Notes under the pieces: generated by a model | The model's input: the letters and a program-made list of their open reading frames with translations, nothing else | Told to the model about the DNA's origin: nothing | Databases searched by the model: none | Position numbers and translations under genes: made by a program | Origin: Candidatus Hydrogenedentota bacterium | GTDB taxonomy: Bacteria > Hydrogenedentota > Hydrogenedentia > Hydrogenedentales > SLHB01 | Direction: 5' to 3' | DNA length: 11,296 nucleotides | NCBI GenBank assembly: GCA_007136375.1 | Contig: SLHB01000236.1 | Span: forward strand, 1-11,296 | Part shown: positions 1 to 8,200 of the stretch, piece by piece | How positions within the stretch are numbered: the stretch's first letter is position 1 | How the letters are laid out: each line of letters opens with the position of its first letter

Positions 1-13
1 AGACGGAAATCGG

Positions 14-42
14 AGCGCCCGGCCTTGCGCCGGGCGCTTTTT
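14..42 (+). terminator. Intrinsic terminator of an off-window plus-strand gene
   Basis: A perfect 10-bp stem (bases 14-23 with 29-38, AGCGCCCGGC / GCCGGGCGCT) encloses a 5-base loop and runs straight into five T's at 38-42. This is a classic rho-independent terminator for transcription on the plus strand, so a gene must end just left of the window. It lies 25 bases beyond the stop of the convergent ABC transporter gene. Read in the minus direction no T-run follows the stem, so it probably serves mainly the plus strand. Confidence 0.85.
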
Positions 43-67
43 CGTGGAACCGCGAAGGGCCTGCGAT

Positions 68-1882
68 CTACCCTGCCCGGCGGGAGAGACGCTCCAACTC
101 CACGCCCCCAAACTGCTCTTCACAAAACTGGCGGTAGGGGCCCGCGCCGCGAATGAGCTCTTGGTGCGTTCCCATCTCGGCGATGCGGCCGTTCTCCAGC
201 ACCACCACTTTGGCGCAGTCCACGATGGTCGACAACCGGTGGGCGATAACCAAGGTCGTTCGTCCTTGCATCAGCTCACGCAAGGCCTCCTGAATGGCTA
301 GCTCGGATCCCGAATCCAGGTTGGATGTGGCCTCGTCCAGAATCAATATGCTCGGATCCCGAAGGAAAGCCCGGGCGATGCTCAGGCGCTGCTTCTGGCC
401 GCCGCTCAACTTGACACCCCGTTCGCCAATGACAGTGTCATACCCGCCGGGAAGCTCCAGGGCGAATTGGTGGACGTGGGCCATCTCCGCCGCGCGAATC
501 ATCTCCCGCTCCGTCGCGTTGTGCCGCCCGTAGAGGATGTTCTCCCGGATCGTCCCGCTAAAGAGGATGGTGTCCTGCAAGACCATGCCAATGTTCGCCC
601 GCAGCGACCGGACGGTCACGGAGCGGACATCGCGGCCGTCCGCAACGACGCGGCCTTGCTCCGGATCGTAGAACCGGGGCACAAGGTTTACCAGGCTCGT
701 CTTCCCCGCGCCGCTCCGGCCCACCAAAGCTACGGCTTCTCCAGGTTCAACGGCGAAATCAATGTCCCGCAAGACCGGAACGCCGGGCTGGTAGCTGAAT
801 TGAACATGTTCGAAGGCGATGCGCCCTTGGAGCCGCGGCAACGGCCGCGCGCCCGGCTGATCCGCGATGTCCGGTTCGCTATCGAGGACTTCAAAGACCC
901 TGTCCATGGCCGCCAACCGCTCCTGAATCTCCGCGGAGTAGTCGGCGAGACGCCGCGTGGGCAGATAGAGATGGGCGAGGAATCCGTTGAACGCGATGAG
1001 CTGCCCGATGGTCAGCGGATTGGGCGCCCCTGTCTGCGGATCCGTAATCACCCGGTACCCGCCGTAGGCGATGACCAAGACAGGGCCGAAGGCCGTAAGG
1101 AACTCCGCCACGGACTGGAGCAGCATCCGTAGGCGCTCCCGGCTCAGGACCTGGCGGAGATACCGCCGGTGACGCTGGAAAAAGTTGATCTCCTCCGTCT
1201 TTTCCCGCGCGAACGACATGACCACTTGGAGTCCGGAGATCTTCTCCGTGACTTCGCCGGACATCTCCTCCATTTCCTCTTGGACCGACGTGGCCGCCTG
1301 GCGCAGCCTCGGATTCAACGCGCGAAAGACGGCGCCATAGAAGGGAATTGTAAAGAGGCTCACGAGGGCCAGGCGCCAGTCCCAAATGAACAGATAAGTC
1401 ACGACGCCGGCCAAGAAGATGAGATCCATTGACGCGGCGATGAGCCCCCGATCCAGGAGCCCTTGGGCTTGATTCATGTCGTTAATGAGCCGCGCCGTGG
1501 TCTGTCCGCTCCGCCGTTGGGCATGGTACGCCATGCTCAAGCGCTGCACATGGCGAAAGAGATCCCGGCGCACATCGAAGATGGTCCGTTGCGCGGCGAG
1601 GGCGGCCAAGTAAGATCGCAAGTACGTGACGAAGGCCCGCCCCACGAACAGCACGGTGAGGATCAACGCGAGCCCTTGCAAGAGCTGGAGCTGCGCGTCC
1701 CTGGGAATGTCGGCGAGAAAGATGTGGTCTAGGCTATAGCCCAGCGCCACGGGCAGGGAGAGGGCCAGTGTGAATTTGAACACGCCCGCGACGATAGCGG
1801 CCACAATGAGCGGCGCGTAGGGCCGCGCATAACGTAGAAACCGCCGGAACGAGGGCGACAAGAGGCGATCCTTTAGGAGCAT
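68..1882 (-). CDS. ABC transporter, fused permease and ATPase (MsbA-like half-transporter)
   Basis: This inner-membrane exporter half-transporter of about 604 residues would act as a homodimer or heterodimer, using ATP to move a lipid, drug or peptide outward. The N-terminal half has about six hydrophobic segments (near residues 22-50, 67-88, 147-186, 254-279 and 290-315). The ATPase half is complete: Walker A GRSGAGKT (388-395), Q-loop Gln436, signature LSGGQ (492-496), Walker B ILILDE with catalytic Glu517, and H-loop His548. I chose the ATG at 1882 because the protein then begins MLLKDRLLSP, a typical short cytoplasmic lead before the first membrane helix; an upstream in-frame start would add 25 unlike residues. 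No clear Shine-Dalgarno precedes either start. A candidate extended -10 promoter lies 80 bases upstream. The length fits the family. The substrate cannot be told: lipid A-type, multidrug or other export are all possible. Confidence 0.93.
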   Translation of the reverse strand: MLLKDRLLSPSFRRFLRYARPYAPLIVAAIVAGVFKFTLALSLPVALGYSLDHIFLADIPRDAQLQLLQGLALILTVLFVGRAFVTYLRSYLAALAAQRTIFDVRRDLFRHVQRLSMAYHAQRRSGQTTARLINDMNQAQGLLDRGLIAASMDLIFLAGVVTYLFIWDWRLALVSLFTIPFYGAVFRALNPRLRQAATSVQEEMEEMSGEVTEKISGLQVVMSFAREKTEEINFFQRHRRYLRQVLSRERLRMLLQSVAEFLTAFGPVLVIAYGGYRVITDPQTGAPNPLTIGQLIAFNGFLAHLYLPTRRLADYSAEIQERLAAMDRVFEVLDSEPDIADQPGARPLPRLQGRIAFEHVQFSYQPGVPVLRDIDFAVEPGEAVALVGRSGAGKTSLVNLVPRFYDPEQGRVVADGRDVRSVTVRSLRANIGMVLQDTILFSGTIRENILYGRHNATEREMIRAAEMAHVHQFALELPGGYDTVIGERGVKLSGGQKQRLSIARAFLRDPSILILDEATSNLDSGSELAIQEALRELMQGRTTLVIAHRLSTIVDCAKVVVLENGRIAEMGTHQELIRGAGPYRQFCEEQFGGVELERLSRRAG

Positions 1883-1962
1883 TACGCAGGTTGAACTTGG
1901 TGTGATCCCCTTTGGCGCGCGCCCGAGCGCGAGGCCGCCGCGCAGCGCGCATAGCAACGCCC

Positions 1963-1971
1963 ATCATACCA
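1963..1971 (-). promoter_or_regulatory. Candidate extended -10 promoter for the ABC transporter gene
   Basis: On the minus strand the sequence TGGTATGAT contains a -10 hexamer TATGAT (5 of 6 to consensus) with the TG of an extended -10 element. The -35 region at the usual distance (1986-1991, TGCGGC) is poor, as is common for extended -10 promoters. Transcription would start near 1956 and give a leader of roughly 75 bases before the ATG at 1882. Confidence 0.45.
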
Positions 1972-1974
1972 GAC

Positions 1975-1997
1975 GGTCCGCCCCGGCCGCACGGACC
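1975..1997. repeat. Inverted repeat over the -35 region of the ABC gene promoter (possible operator)
   Basis: GGTCCG (1975-1980) and its exact reverse complement CGGACC (1992-1997) are separated by 11 bases. They flank the -35 position of the candidate ABC transporter promoter. Spacing of 17 bases between arm centres, in this position, would suit a dimeric repressor. No regulator gene is adjacent, and 6-bp arms can arise by chance in GC-rich DNA. The rest of the 235-base gap (1883-2117) holds no gene that I can see. Confidence 0.35.
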
Positions 1998-2117
1998 ACT
2001 TCGCTCGCCCAAAGGCCTTCGTAAGAAACAGCGCCGCCGGGGACTGCGCGTGTCGCGGCGCGACAGGCGCGTCTCCGACGGCTCGATGTATCAACGTGAA
2101 GGTAGAGGAAAGGGGGA

Positions 2118-2654
2118 TCAGGAGGTCAACGCCGGCGCCGCGGGCAGATCGACCTCGGTGTCGTTGACGTGGTTGAAATAGTTGGTGAAAATGCTCAGCG
2201 CGTAGTTGGCCACCACTTCCGCCACGTGTCCATCCGTGTAGCCCGCTTGGCGGAAGGCGTCGAGGTCCTCGTCGGACACCCAGCCGTTCTTCTCATGCAG
2301 CGCGGCGGCGAACTTGCAGAGGGCGGCGTGCTTTGGATCCGTCGCCGCGCCCTTCCGCGCCGCAATCGTGTCGGCCTCGCTCAACCCGGCTTGCTTGCCA
2401 ATCATCGTGTGGGCCGACAGACAGTAGTCGCACTTGTTGGCTTCGCCCACGACGAGCATGATCAACTCCCGTTCCTTAGTGCTGAGCAGGCCGCCGGAAA
2501 GGGCCCCGGACATCCCCAAATACGCCTCGAGGACGGCGGGCGAGTTGGCCATGCCCTTGAAGATATTGATGTGCATATCCTTGAGGGGGCCTTCGAAGAG
2601 TTCCTTCGCCTTGCCTTCCGCCTGAGCGGGTTCTATTACCTTAAGTCGCGCCAT
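2118..2654 (-). CDS. Carboxymuconolactone decarboxylase family protein (AhpD-like, peroxidase-related)
   Basis: A 178-residue cytoplasmic protein of the CMD/AhpD fold. It has the AhpD-type redox motif in full: Glu71, then Cys75-x-x-Cys78 and His82 (context GEANKCDYCLSAH). In AhpD the two cysteines and this Glu/His relay reduce a peroxiredoxin partner or hydroperoxides, so a thiol-disulfide role against peroxide stress is more likely than true carboxymuconolactone decarboxylation, which does not use a CxxC. The ATG at 2654 is supported by a strong ribosome site, AAAGGAG (minus strand, 2663-2669), 8 bases away. The gene stands alone, divergent from the Nudix gene; neither a peroxiredoxin nor catechol-pathway genes are nearby. 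Family assignment is firm; the physiological partner is unknown. Confidence 0.88.
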   Translation of the reverse strand: MARLKVIEPAQAEGKAKELFEGPLKDMHINIFKGMANSPAVLEAYLGMSGALSGGLLSTKERELIMLVVGEANKCDYCLSAHTMIGKQAGLSEADTIAARKGAATDPKHAALCKFAAALHEKNGWVSDEDLDAFRQAGYTDGHVAEVVANYALSIFTNYFNHVNDTEVDLPAAPALTS

Positions 2655-2696
2655 GGATGCAGCTCCTTTCCACTGGTTTCGGATCGCATTGGGTGG

Positions 2697-2749
2697 TTCC
2701 CTGGAAACGAACGGATCGTTACAATTTATTCCATGACGCGGCGCGTAAA
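2697..2749. promoter_or_regulatory. Candidate divergent promoter region (AhpD-like gene / Nudix gene)
   Basis: This short A/T-rich patch is the only one in the 233-base gap between the two divergent genes. On the plus strand TACAAT (2720-2725) is a 5-of-6 -10 element with a weak -35 (TTCCCT, 2697-2702) at 17 bases, which would give the Nudix gene a leader of about 155 bases. On the minus strand TAAATT (2723-2728) with TTTACG (2744-2749) is a weaker, short-spaced candidate for the AhpD-like gene. The two -10 candidates overlap, so divergent transcription could be mutually exclusive. Nothing else is recognised in the gap. Confidence 0.3.
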
Positions 2750-2876
2750 GGTCACAAGCCGTTGCGCCCGTCCCCGCGCAAGCGGACGCGCCCGCGCCTC
2801 ACAACGGGGCGAATAACCTGGGCCGGGACGCTGTTACTAGCCAGGAAGGGCGCCCGTGAATTTGTCCCCATTTCCC

Positions 2877-2882
2877 AAGGAG
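2877..2882 (+). promoter_or_regulatory. Ribosome binding site fixing the Nudix start
   Basis: AAGGAG lies 5 bases before the ATG at 2888. It supports this start over the open frame that extends upstream to 2657, whose extra residues are basic, low in hydrophobic content and unlike Nudix N termini. Confidence 0.75.
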
Positions 2883-2887
2883 TGTAC

Positions 2888-3466
2888 ATGAACAACGGCA
2901 ATCCGCTGGAGCGGAATCCATGGATCCGCAAGAGCAGCGAAATCATCTATACGAACCCCTGGATAACGGTGCGGGAAGACCGGGTCATCCGGCCCGACGG
3001 CGAACCCGGCGTCTACGGCGTGGTGGACACGCGCGGCGCCACGGGCGCCGTCGCAATCACCCCCACGATGGATGTATACCTGGTCGGACAGTACCGCTAT
3101 CCCACCGAAGGCTATTCATGGGAGATCATCGAAGGCGGGACCGACGAGGGTGAGACGCCTTTGGAGTGCATCAGGCGCGAACTTCGGGAGGAAGCGGGCC
3201 TCATCGCCCAGAAGTGGACCCCCTTGGGCGGCGAAGTCCATCTCAGCAACTGCATCTCGTCGGAGAACGGGTATCTCTTCCTAGCGGAAGACTTGGAAGA
3301 AACGGAGCCCGAACCGGAAGCCACCGAGGTCCTTCAGATTCGCCGCGTTCCCTTTGCCGAGGCGCTGGCCATGACAGACGAAGGCGAGATCACCGACGCC
3401 ATCAGCATCATGGGCCTGCTTCTCGCGGAACGTTACCTCCGGCGCCATCGGGACTGGCGCCCGTAG
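2888..3466 (+). CDS. Nudix hydrolase, ADP-ribose pyrophosphatase-like
   Basis: A 192-residue cytoplasmic Mg-dependent hydrolase that would split a nucleoside diphosphate linked to another moiety, most likely ADP-ribose, into two monophosphates. The Nudix box matches the consensus exactly at residues 83-105: Gly83, Glu89, then Arg97-Glu98-Leu99-x-Glu101-Glu102-x-Gly104-Leu105. The preceding DVYLVGQYRYP and YSWEIIEGG, and the following LSNCISSENGYLFLA, are typical of the NudF/NudE-like ADP-sugar group rather than of MutT. The ATG is set by an AAGGAG site 5 bases upstream. The gene is single; it converges with the mocA-like gene, leaving only 22 bases between the stops, and I see no intrinsic terminator there. 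Substrate within the Nudix family is inferred: ADP-ribose, GDP-mannose or a related ADP-sugar are the main options. Confidence 0.9.
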   Translation: MNNGNPLERNPWIRKSSEIIYTNPWITVREDRVIRPDGEPGVYGVVDTRGATGAVAITPTMDVYLVGQYRYPTEGYSWEIIEGGTDEGETPLECIRRELREEAGLIAQKWTPLGGEVHLSNCISSENGYLFLAEDLEETEPEPEATEVLQIRRVPFAEALAMTDEGEITDAISIMGLLLAERYLRRHRDWRP

Positions 3467-3488
3467 CGTCAACGCCCCTCCGGACGTT

Positions 3489-4097
3489 TCAGCAGCCAGG
3501 CGCGCTTCGGCGCTCGAGGGCGGCGACGGCGCGGCGGTAGTCCTCGGGATAGTCCATGTCGTCGAGCACGCCCGCGTCCTCCGTCGTCATTTCCACGACC
3601 TCACGGGAATGACGCCGCAGCAGGCCGCGCAGCCCTTCGTCGTCGAAGTTGGACCGCACTTCCACGGCATAGCGCGCGTTGAAGATAAGCGGATGTCCGC
3701 GCCGCCCGCCGTGGACCGGCACGGCGATGCCATGGGCCGCACCCAGGTAGTACTGAATCAGCCGATCGACCAGCGCCGCCGAGATCGACGGCTGGTCCCC
3801 AAGAGCAATCAGAAAGTGTTCGATCTCCGCCGGGGCGGTTTCGAGGCCGCGCCGAACCGACGAGAGCATGCCCTCATGCCACGCGTGGTTCCACACGATG
3901 CGCACGTCTCTGCCCGTCAACGCGCCGGCCACTTCCACGCCCCGGTTGCCGCACACCACGGACACATGGTCCACGGCGCTGTCCAGCAGTTGATCAACGA
4001 TGTGCGCGATGACGGTGGAGCCGCCGTAGGGCAGCAGCAACTTCTGCTGTCCCATCCGTGAGGAGGCGCCCGCCGCCAGGACCACCGCGGCAATCAT
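3489..4097 (-). CDS. mocA: MocA/MobA-like molybdenum cofactor nucleotidyltransferase
   Basis: A 202-residue cytoplasmic NTP-transferase that probably adds CMP (or GMP) to molybdopterin, making the dinucleotide cofactor used by xanthine dehydrogenase-type enzymes. The N terminus has the nucleotide-binding signature LAAGASSRMGQQK (residues 7-19), followed by the metal-binding GDQP (100-103), GHP (134-136) and a C-terminal DDMDYPED segment (179-186) matching the DIDTPED element of the family. The ATG at 4097 overlaps the stop of xdhC by 4 bases (ATGA), indicating translational coupling; the longer open frame to 4241 is read-through of the xdhC region. Pairing with XdhC favours the MocA (cytidylyl, xanthine dehydrogenase family) role over MobA (guanylyl). 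CTP versus GTP choice cannot be proved from the sequence. Confidence 0.87.
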   Translation of the reverse strand: MIAAVVLAAGASSRMGQQKLLLPYGGSTVIAHIVDQLLDSAVDHVSVVCGNRGVEVAGALTGRDVRIVWNHAWHEGMLSSVRRGLETAPAEIEHFLIALGDQPSISAALVDRLIQYYLGAAHGIAVPVHGGRRGHPLIFNARYAVEVRSNFDDEGLRGLLRRHSREVVEMTTEDAGVLDDMDYPEDYRRAVAALERRSAPGC

Positions 4098-5164
4098 GGG
4101 CGAACCGTCTCTGAAAGATTGCCGATGGCGCCGAGCCGTCCCCGCCGCGCCGCGACAAGCTGCGCCGCGATGCTCCCCGCGATCTCCTCCACGGTCACCG
4201 CGCCAATGTCCAGACCGACAGGGCTGTGCACCCGGCCCCACTCCGCTTCCGTTGCGAGGCCTTCCTCCAGAAAAGCCTTGCGGATCATGACGCTCTTGCG
4301 CCGGCTCCCGATCATGCCGATGTACGCCGCGGACGATTTAATGCAGCGGGCTAGGACTTGATGATCGTGACGGTGTCCCCGGGTGACAATGAGGATATAC
4401 GTGTCGGCATCCGTGGGGAAGTTGGCCACCGTTTCCGCGATGTCGCCGCAGATCGTGTGATGGGCGCTGGGAATGTGCTTGGCGTTGGCGAAGATGGGCC
4501 GGTCGTCCACCACGGTGACCTCAAAGCCCAGTTGCGCGCCCCAATGTGCAGCGGCCTTGCCCACATGGCCGCCCCCCGCGATGAGCAGCTTTGGCGAAGG
4601 CCGCACGGGTTCGGCGAAGACTTCCAAGGCGCCGTGTCCATTGTGGCCCTCTTCGATGAAGGCCTGGCAGGCCTCCTTCTCCAAACACGCGCGCAGCGCG
4701 GCGCCGCCAGGGAAGCCAAAATCGGCGAAGGACGCCTCCGGGACCCAAACCGTCCGGCCCATGGCGCCGCCGGGTTCGCGGACGTAGGTGAGCAGCGCGC
4801 CCCGCCCGCCCGCGCCGAGGGCCGCGAGGGCTTCCGCGTACGCCGGCAGGCTCGCCGTAACATCGGGATTCACGAAGATCCGGGCCTTGCCGCCGCAGAT
4901 GAGGCCGTCGTCCCAACCGTAATCCTCATCGAGGTTCAGGTAGAAGACATCGGGCTGCCCCGTGTCCATGGCTTGGAGGGCGCGGCGCCGCGATTCCGCT
5001 TCCAGGCAGCCGCCGCCCAACGTGCCCCAGACCGCGCCGGCCCGCTCGAACAACGCCTTCGAACCGGCCTTCTGCGGCGTGGAGCCGCGCGTGCTCACAA
5101 CCGACGCGAACGCGAAAGGCGCGCCCGCTTCCGCCAGCGCCAAAGCTTTGCGGTACATATCCAT
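4094..5164 (-). CDS. xdhC: XdhC/CoxI family molybdenum cofactor maturation protein
   Basis: A 356-residue cytoplasmic chaperone that, in known members, binds sulfurated molybdenum cofactor and inserts it into xanthine dehydrogenase or related hydroxylases. The N-terminal XdhC/CoxI domain shows the conserved VVSTRGSTPQKAG segment, GGGCLE (residues 50-55, Cys53) and Cys90-Gly-Gly. The C-terminal Rossmann domain starts with LLIAGGGHVG (193-202), then VVDDRP, TRGHRHD (261-267) and YIGMIGSRRK (281-290), so the protein is full length. The ATG at 5164 has GGGAAGG 11 bases upstream, a little far; Met3 (5158) is a possible alternative. It is the first gene of a two-gene operon with the MocA-like gene and has a near-consensus promoter. 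No molybdoenzyme subunit lies in the window, so the client is unknown. Confidence 0.9.
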   Translation of the reverse strand: MDMYRKALALAEAGAPFAFASVVSTRGSTPQKAGSKALFERAGAVWGTLGGGCLEAESRRRALQAMDTGQPDVFYLNLDEDYGWDDGLICGGKARIFVNPDVTASLPAYAEALAALGAGGRGALLTYVREPGGAMGRTVWVPEASFADFGFPGGAALRACLEKEACQAFIEEGHNGHGALEVFAEPVRPSPKLLIAGGGHVGKAAAHWGAQLGFEVTVVDDRPIFANAKHIPSAHHTICGDIAETVANFPTDADTYILIVTRGHRHDHQVLARCIKSSAAYIGMIGSRRKSVMIRKAFLEEGLATEAEWGRVHSPVGLDIGAVTVEEIAGSIAAQLVAARRGRLGAIGNLSETVRP

Positions 5165-5208
5165 AGTGTCGCCAACCTTCCCGGCCCGCTGTACGAGACC
5201 GCTCCCGC

Positions 5209-5237
5209 ATTGTAGGCGCGCCGTGGGGACCGGTCAA
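5209..5237 (-). promoter_or_regulatory. Sigma-70 promoter of the xdhC-mocA operon
   Basis: On the minus strand TTGACC (5232-5237, 5 of 6) and TACAAT (5209-5214, 5 of 6) are separated by exactly 17 bases. Transcription would start near 5202, giving a leader of about 38 bases. The 98-base gap between the hydrolase stop and the xdhC start contains little else, so the operon is probably transcribed on its own rather than by read-through. Confidence 0.7.
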
Positions 5238-5241
5238 CCGG
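5230..5241. repeat. Inverted repeat overlapping the xdhC -35 element
   Basis: CCGGT and ACCGG (5230-5234 and 5237-5241) form a 5-bp inverted repeat around a 2-base centre and cover the TTGACC -35 element. This could be an operator. Next to it, 5240-5259 is an imperfect 20-base palindrome (GGAG/CTCC and GCGGC/GCCGC arms with one mismatch), just past the stop of the secreted hydrolase. It has no T-run, so it is a poor terminator. Confidence 0.3.
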
Positions 5242-5262
5242 AGCGCGGCGCCGCTCTCCCCG

Positions 5263-8200
5263 TCAGAAGAGGCTCAACACCTCGATCGCCTGCGCAACCC
5301 TGTGACGATGCTCCTCAATCGGAGCGGGGTCGCGACTCCATTCCGTTTGCGTGGCCGTGATGGCGGCTGGCGTCTCCAGCAACCCGGCGAAACGCGCCCG
5401 GGTTTCCTCATCAAGCTCGTCCCCATGGCGCTCCAACAGATCCGATAGGATGACCATGTACTCGTAGTCCTCCACCCCGTCCCGCAGCATCTCCCACCGG
5501 ATGCTGACCACGGGAGGATCCAACACGGGGCCACCAGGACGTCCATCGGCCGCGGCGCGGGGCGGGTAAAGGAAGCGGCCGTCGCCGTTGCCCCATGGAA
5601 AGCGATCGCCGGGCTCCCGACCGTAATACGTCTGCCACGCCATGGGATCCTCGTAGGGATTCTGGGGCGCGTCGGGATCGGGATAGGCCGCGTCGCTGGT
5701 CCAGTACACCGTGTCCCAGATGAGGATGCCGTCAATATTCCGGCCCCAGGTCTGCCACAACCATGCGCGGAGGGCCGTGCCCGGATGATCGATGAACAAG
5801 CCGGGATACGGCGCTTTCGGCACGGTGCAAACATACCACCAGATCTCCTCGCCCAACGCTTGGCGGGCCGCCGCCTCTTCACGGTCATAATACGACGCCA
5901 GGGGACACCAGATATCGGGTCCGCCATGGAGTTCCGGCGCGGGATGCTCGGTCAGCATCCAGGGAATGTCCGGCGCCACCGCTTCGAGCCGCGCGTATTC
6001 TTCCATCACGAAGCTGTAGTCGTCCGTGCTCGGCTCATCGAAGAAGTACAGATAGGCCTTGTCCAACCAGCCCTTTTCCTTGAGGTGTTCCTCGACTTGT
6101 GTCCAGTAACTCTCAAAAAGGGCCTGGAATTCGGGTGTTTCCGCGGAATATCCCTGGAGTTGCGCCGGATATTGCGTGTAGAAGGAGCCGCCGCCCATGC
6201 CCGTTGGCGGAATCCGGAACGAGTTGAAATGATGCTCCGCCAGGACACGCTCCATGGCCGCGTCCCAGCCGGTCCAATCGATGACCGCCTCCAACTCCGC
6301 CGGATCGTCCGCCGCGTCCACATCTGGCCACTGCACGTTAAAGGCGTCAAGGGGCGTGGGGTTGTAGGGCGAGATGCGGTGACCGCTGAAGGCTTCGAGA
6401 TACCCGTCCAGCACGGCGCGCCGGCCCGCTTCCTCGGTCACATTGTGGTACTCAAACACCCGGTTGGCCGTGAATCCAAAGGCCGTGGTCAGGGAGGCTT
6501 CATCGGGCAAGGTGAAATCGTAAACGTTCACCTCCAAGGGTACCTCTGCCTCGTAGTCCCGTCCACTCACGGTAAGGCTGCCCGAATACAGCCCGGCAGG
6601 CTGATCAGCCGGGACGGTGACCCGCACCCAGAAGGGCTGATTCGCGCCAGCGGGAAGATCCAACGCGCCGTCCAAGGGCAAGAGCGGATCGGGCCAGTCG
6701 TCAACGGAACCGAACTCGTCCGATGGCAATGTGACGGGGACATAGCCGACTTGCAGCGCCTCAATGGCGTCCGCGGCCAGTTCGGCGCCATCCGGTCCGC
6801 TCAGGGCGTTGACGGCGACCGTGGCATCTTCCAAAGGCGCCGCCGGACGCAACACGAACTGCGCGGCCTCCGCTTCGTTCCGCGCGGCGCTGATGCGCAT
6901 GGCGGCGCCTTCCGCATCCGGTACAGGCCGCGCCGCGCTCACGTTCCATCCGCTGGAACACCACCACAATCCTACATCATCCGTGGACGCGGGCAAGGCC
7001 TCGCCATACCCCGTGGCGTGCAGGATCGGCGTGTCGAAGCGAACCCGCGCCTCGTATACGGAATCGCCGCCAAGGGCGATGGTCATGGCGTAACGCCCCG
7101 CGTCGGGAACGTCGTAGCCCACGCGGAGCCGGGCGGGCCCGTCCACTTCAACGGGCGGCCCTTCCCAGGTCTGCTCGCCGTCCGCGCCGAGGCGGCGGAT
7201 GGTGATCGCGGGCGCGGCGCTAAACGCGGCGCCGTCCGTGGGCTCCACGGCAAGGTCCACGGTGTTGTCGCCGCCCGGCGTCAGGGCGCCCAGACTCACG
7301 AGGTCCACCCGGACGTCCGCGTCCTCGTTAAGGATGGCCGCATACTCCGAGGCGCCAACGGCTGGCGCGTCCGGCGCGTCTTCAAGCTCCGCGAAGTACT
7401 CGTATTGGGACACTTGCAACACCACGGGACCGTCATCCGTAGCCCGCAGCCGAACCTCGACGCCCTCCGCGGGAAACAGCGCGTCGGGCAGCGTGAAAGT
7501 CCGCGCGCCAAGGCCGTCCAGGACACCCAGAGATCGCCACTCCTCGGCGCCCGCCGCGCGCGCTTCGGCGGCGACTTCGCCATGCTGGTAGTGGGTCACA
7601 CTGAGGGTGAGTTGGCCGCCTGTCTGAACGAGATCGCCCGCTTCGTGCTCGTAACGAACGTAATCGCCCGGCGAAAAGGCCCAGCGGTTCGTGTTGAAGA
7701 AACAGTCATGACCGGCCAGGGGTCTGCTGTCATTGCTTTCCAACATGTAGAACGGCGCTTCAAAAATGTACGCACTGTCCATGATGCGCTCGCCGGCGCC
7801 AAGGACCAGACCGTCGCCGTGATGGTGCGCCGGCGCGGCGCGGAACAACGCGATATCCCGAAACTCCACCGCGCCGTTCAGCTCCCATTGCCCAAACCGC
7901 AGCGGCGCTTCCACGGCGTCCTCTCCGGCGGGCGCCTGGAAGACGGACGTGAAGCTTCGCCACGTTTCCGGCAACCCGCCAAGATCGCGATTGGCGAAAG
8001 CGGGACCCGAGGTGGCCGTGCCGCCAACGGCGCCGGGGCTGCGGGCCTCGAACTGGAGCACGTATCGTCCGCCGGGCTCGAAGGCGATTGGCGCGCTTTC
8101 CCAGGCGTTCGAGGACGCCCCGTCGCCCTCCACGCGCAGCACCGGCGTCTCGCCCGTATCGTCGAGCGCCCCCGTCCCGCCGGTCAAGGTCCACCCCGTG

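Noticed and set aside
1883..1957. Upstream start for the ABC transporter adding 25 residues
   Set aside because: The added segment resembles translated intergenic DNA and overlaps the predicted transcription start near 1956.
2051..2065. Hairpin TGTCGC-GGC-GCGACA downstream of the AhpD-like gene
   Set aside because: The 6-bp stem is perfect but no T-run follows in either direction, so I do not call it an intrinsic terminator. It could be chance in GC-rich DNA.
2657..2887. Upstream extension of the Nudix reading frame by 77 codons
   Set aside because: The extension is basic and low in conserved features, crosses the divergent promoter region, and lacks a ribosome site, whereas the ATG at 2888 has AAGGAG at 5 bases.
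3502..3513. GCGC-TTCG-GCGC hairpin near the convergent Nudix and mocA-like gene ends
   Set aside because: The stem is only 4 bp, lies inside the mocA-like coding end and has no T-run.
4098..4241. Upstream extension of the MocA-like frame by 48 codons
   Set aside because: It lies entirely within xdhC in another frame, and the LAAG motif starts where expected from the ATG at 4097.
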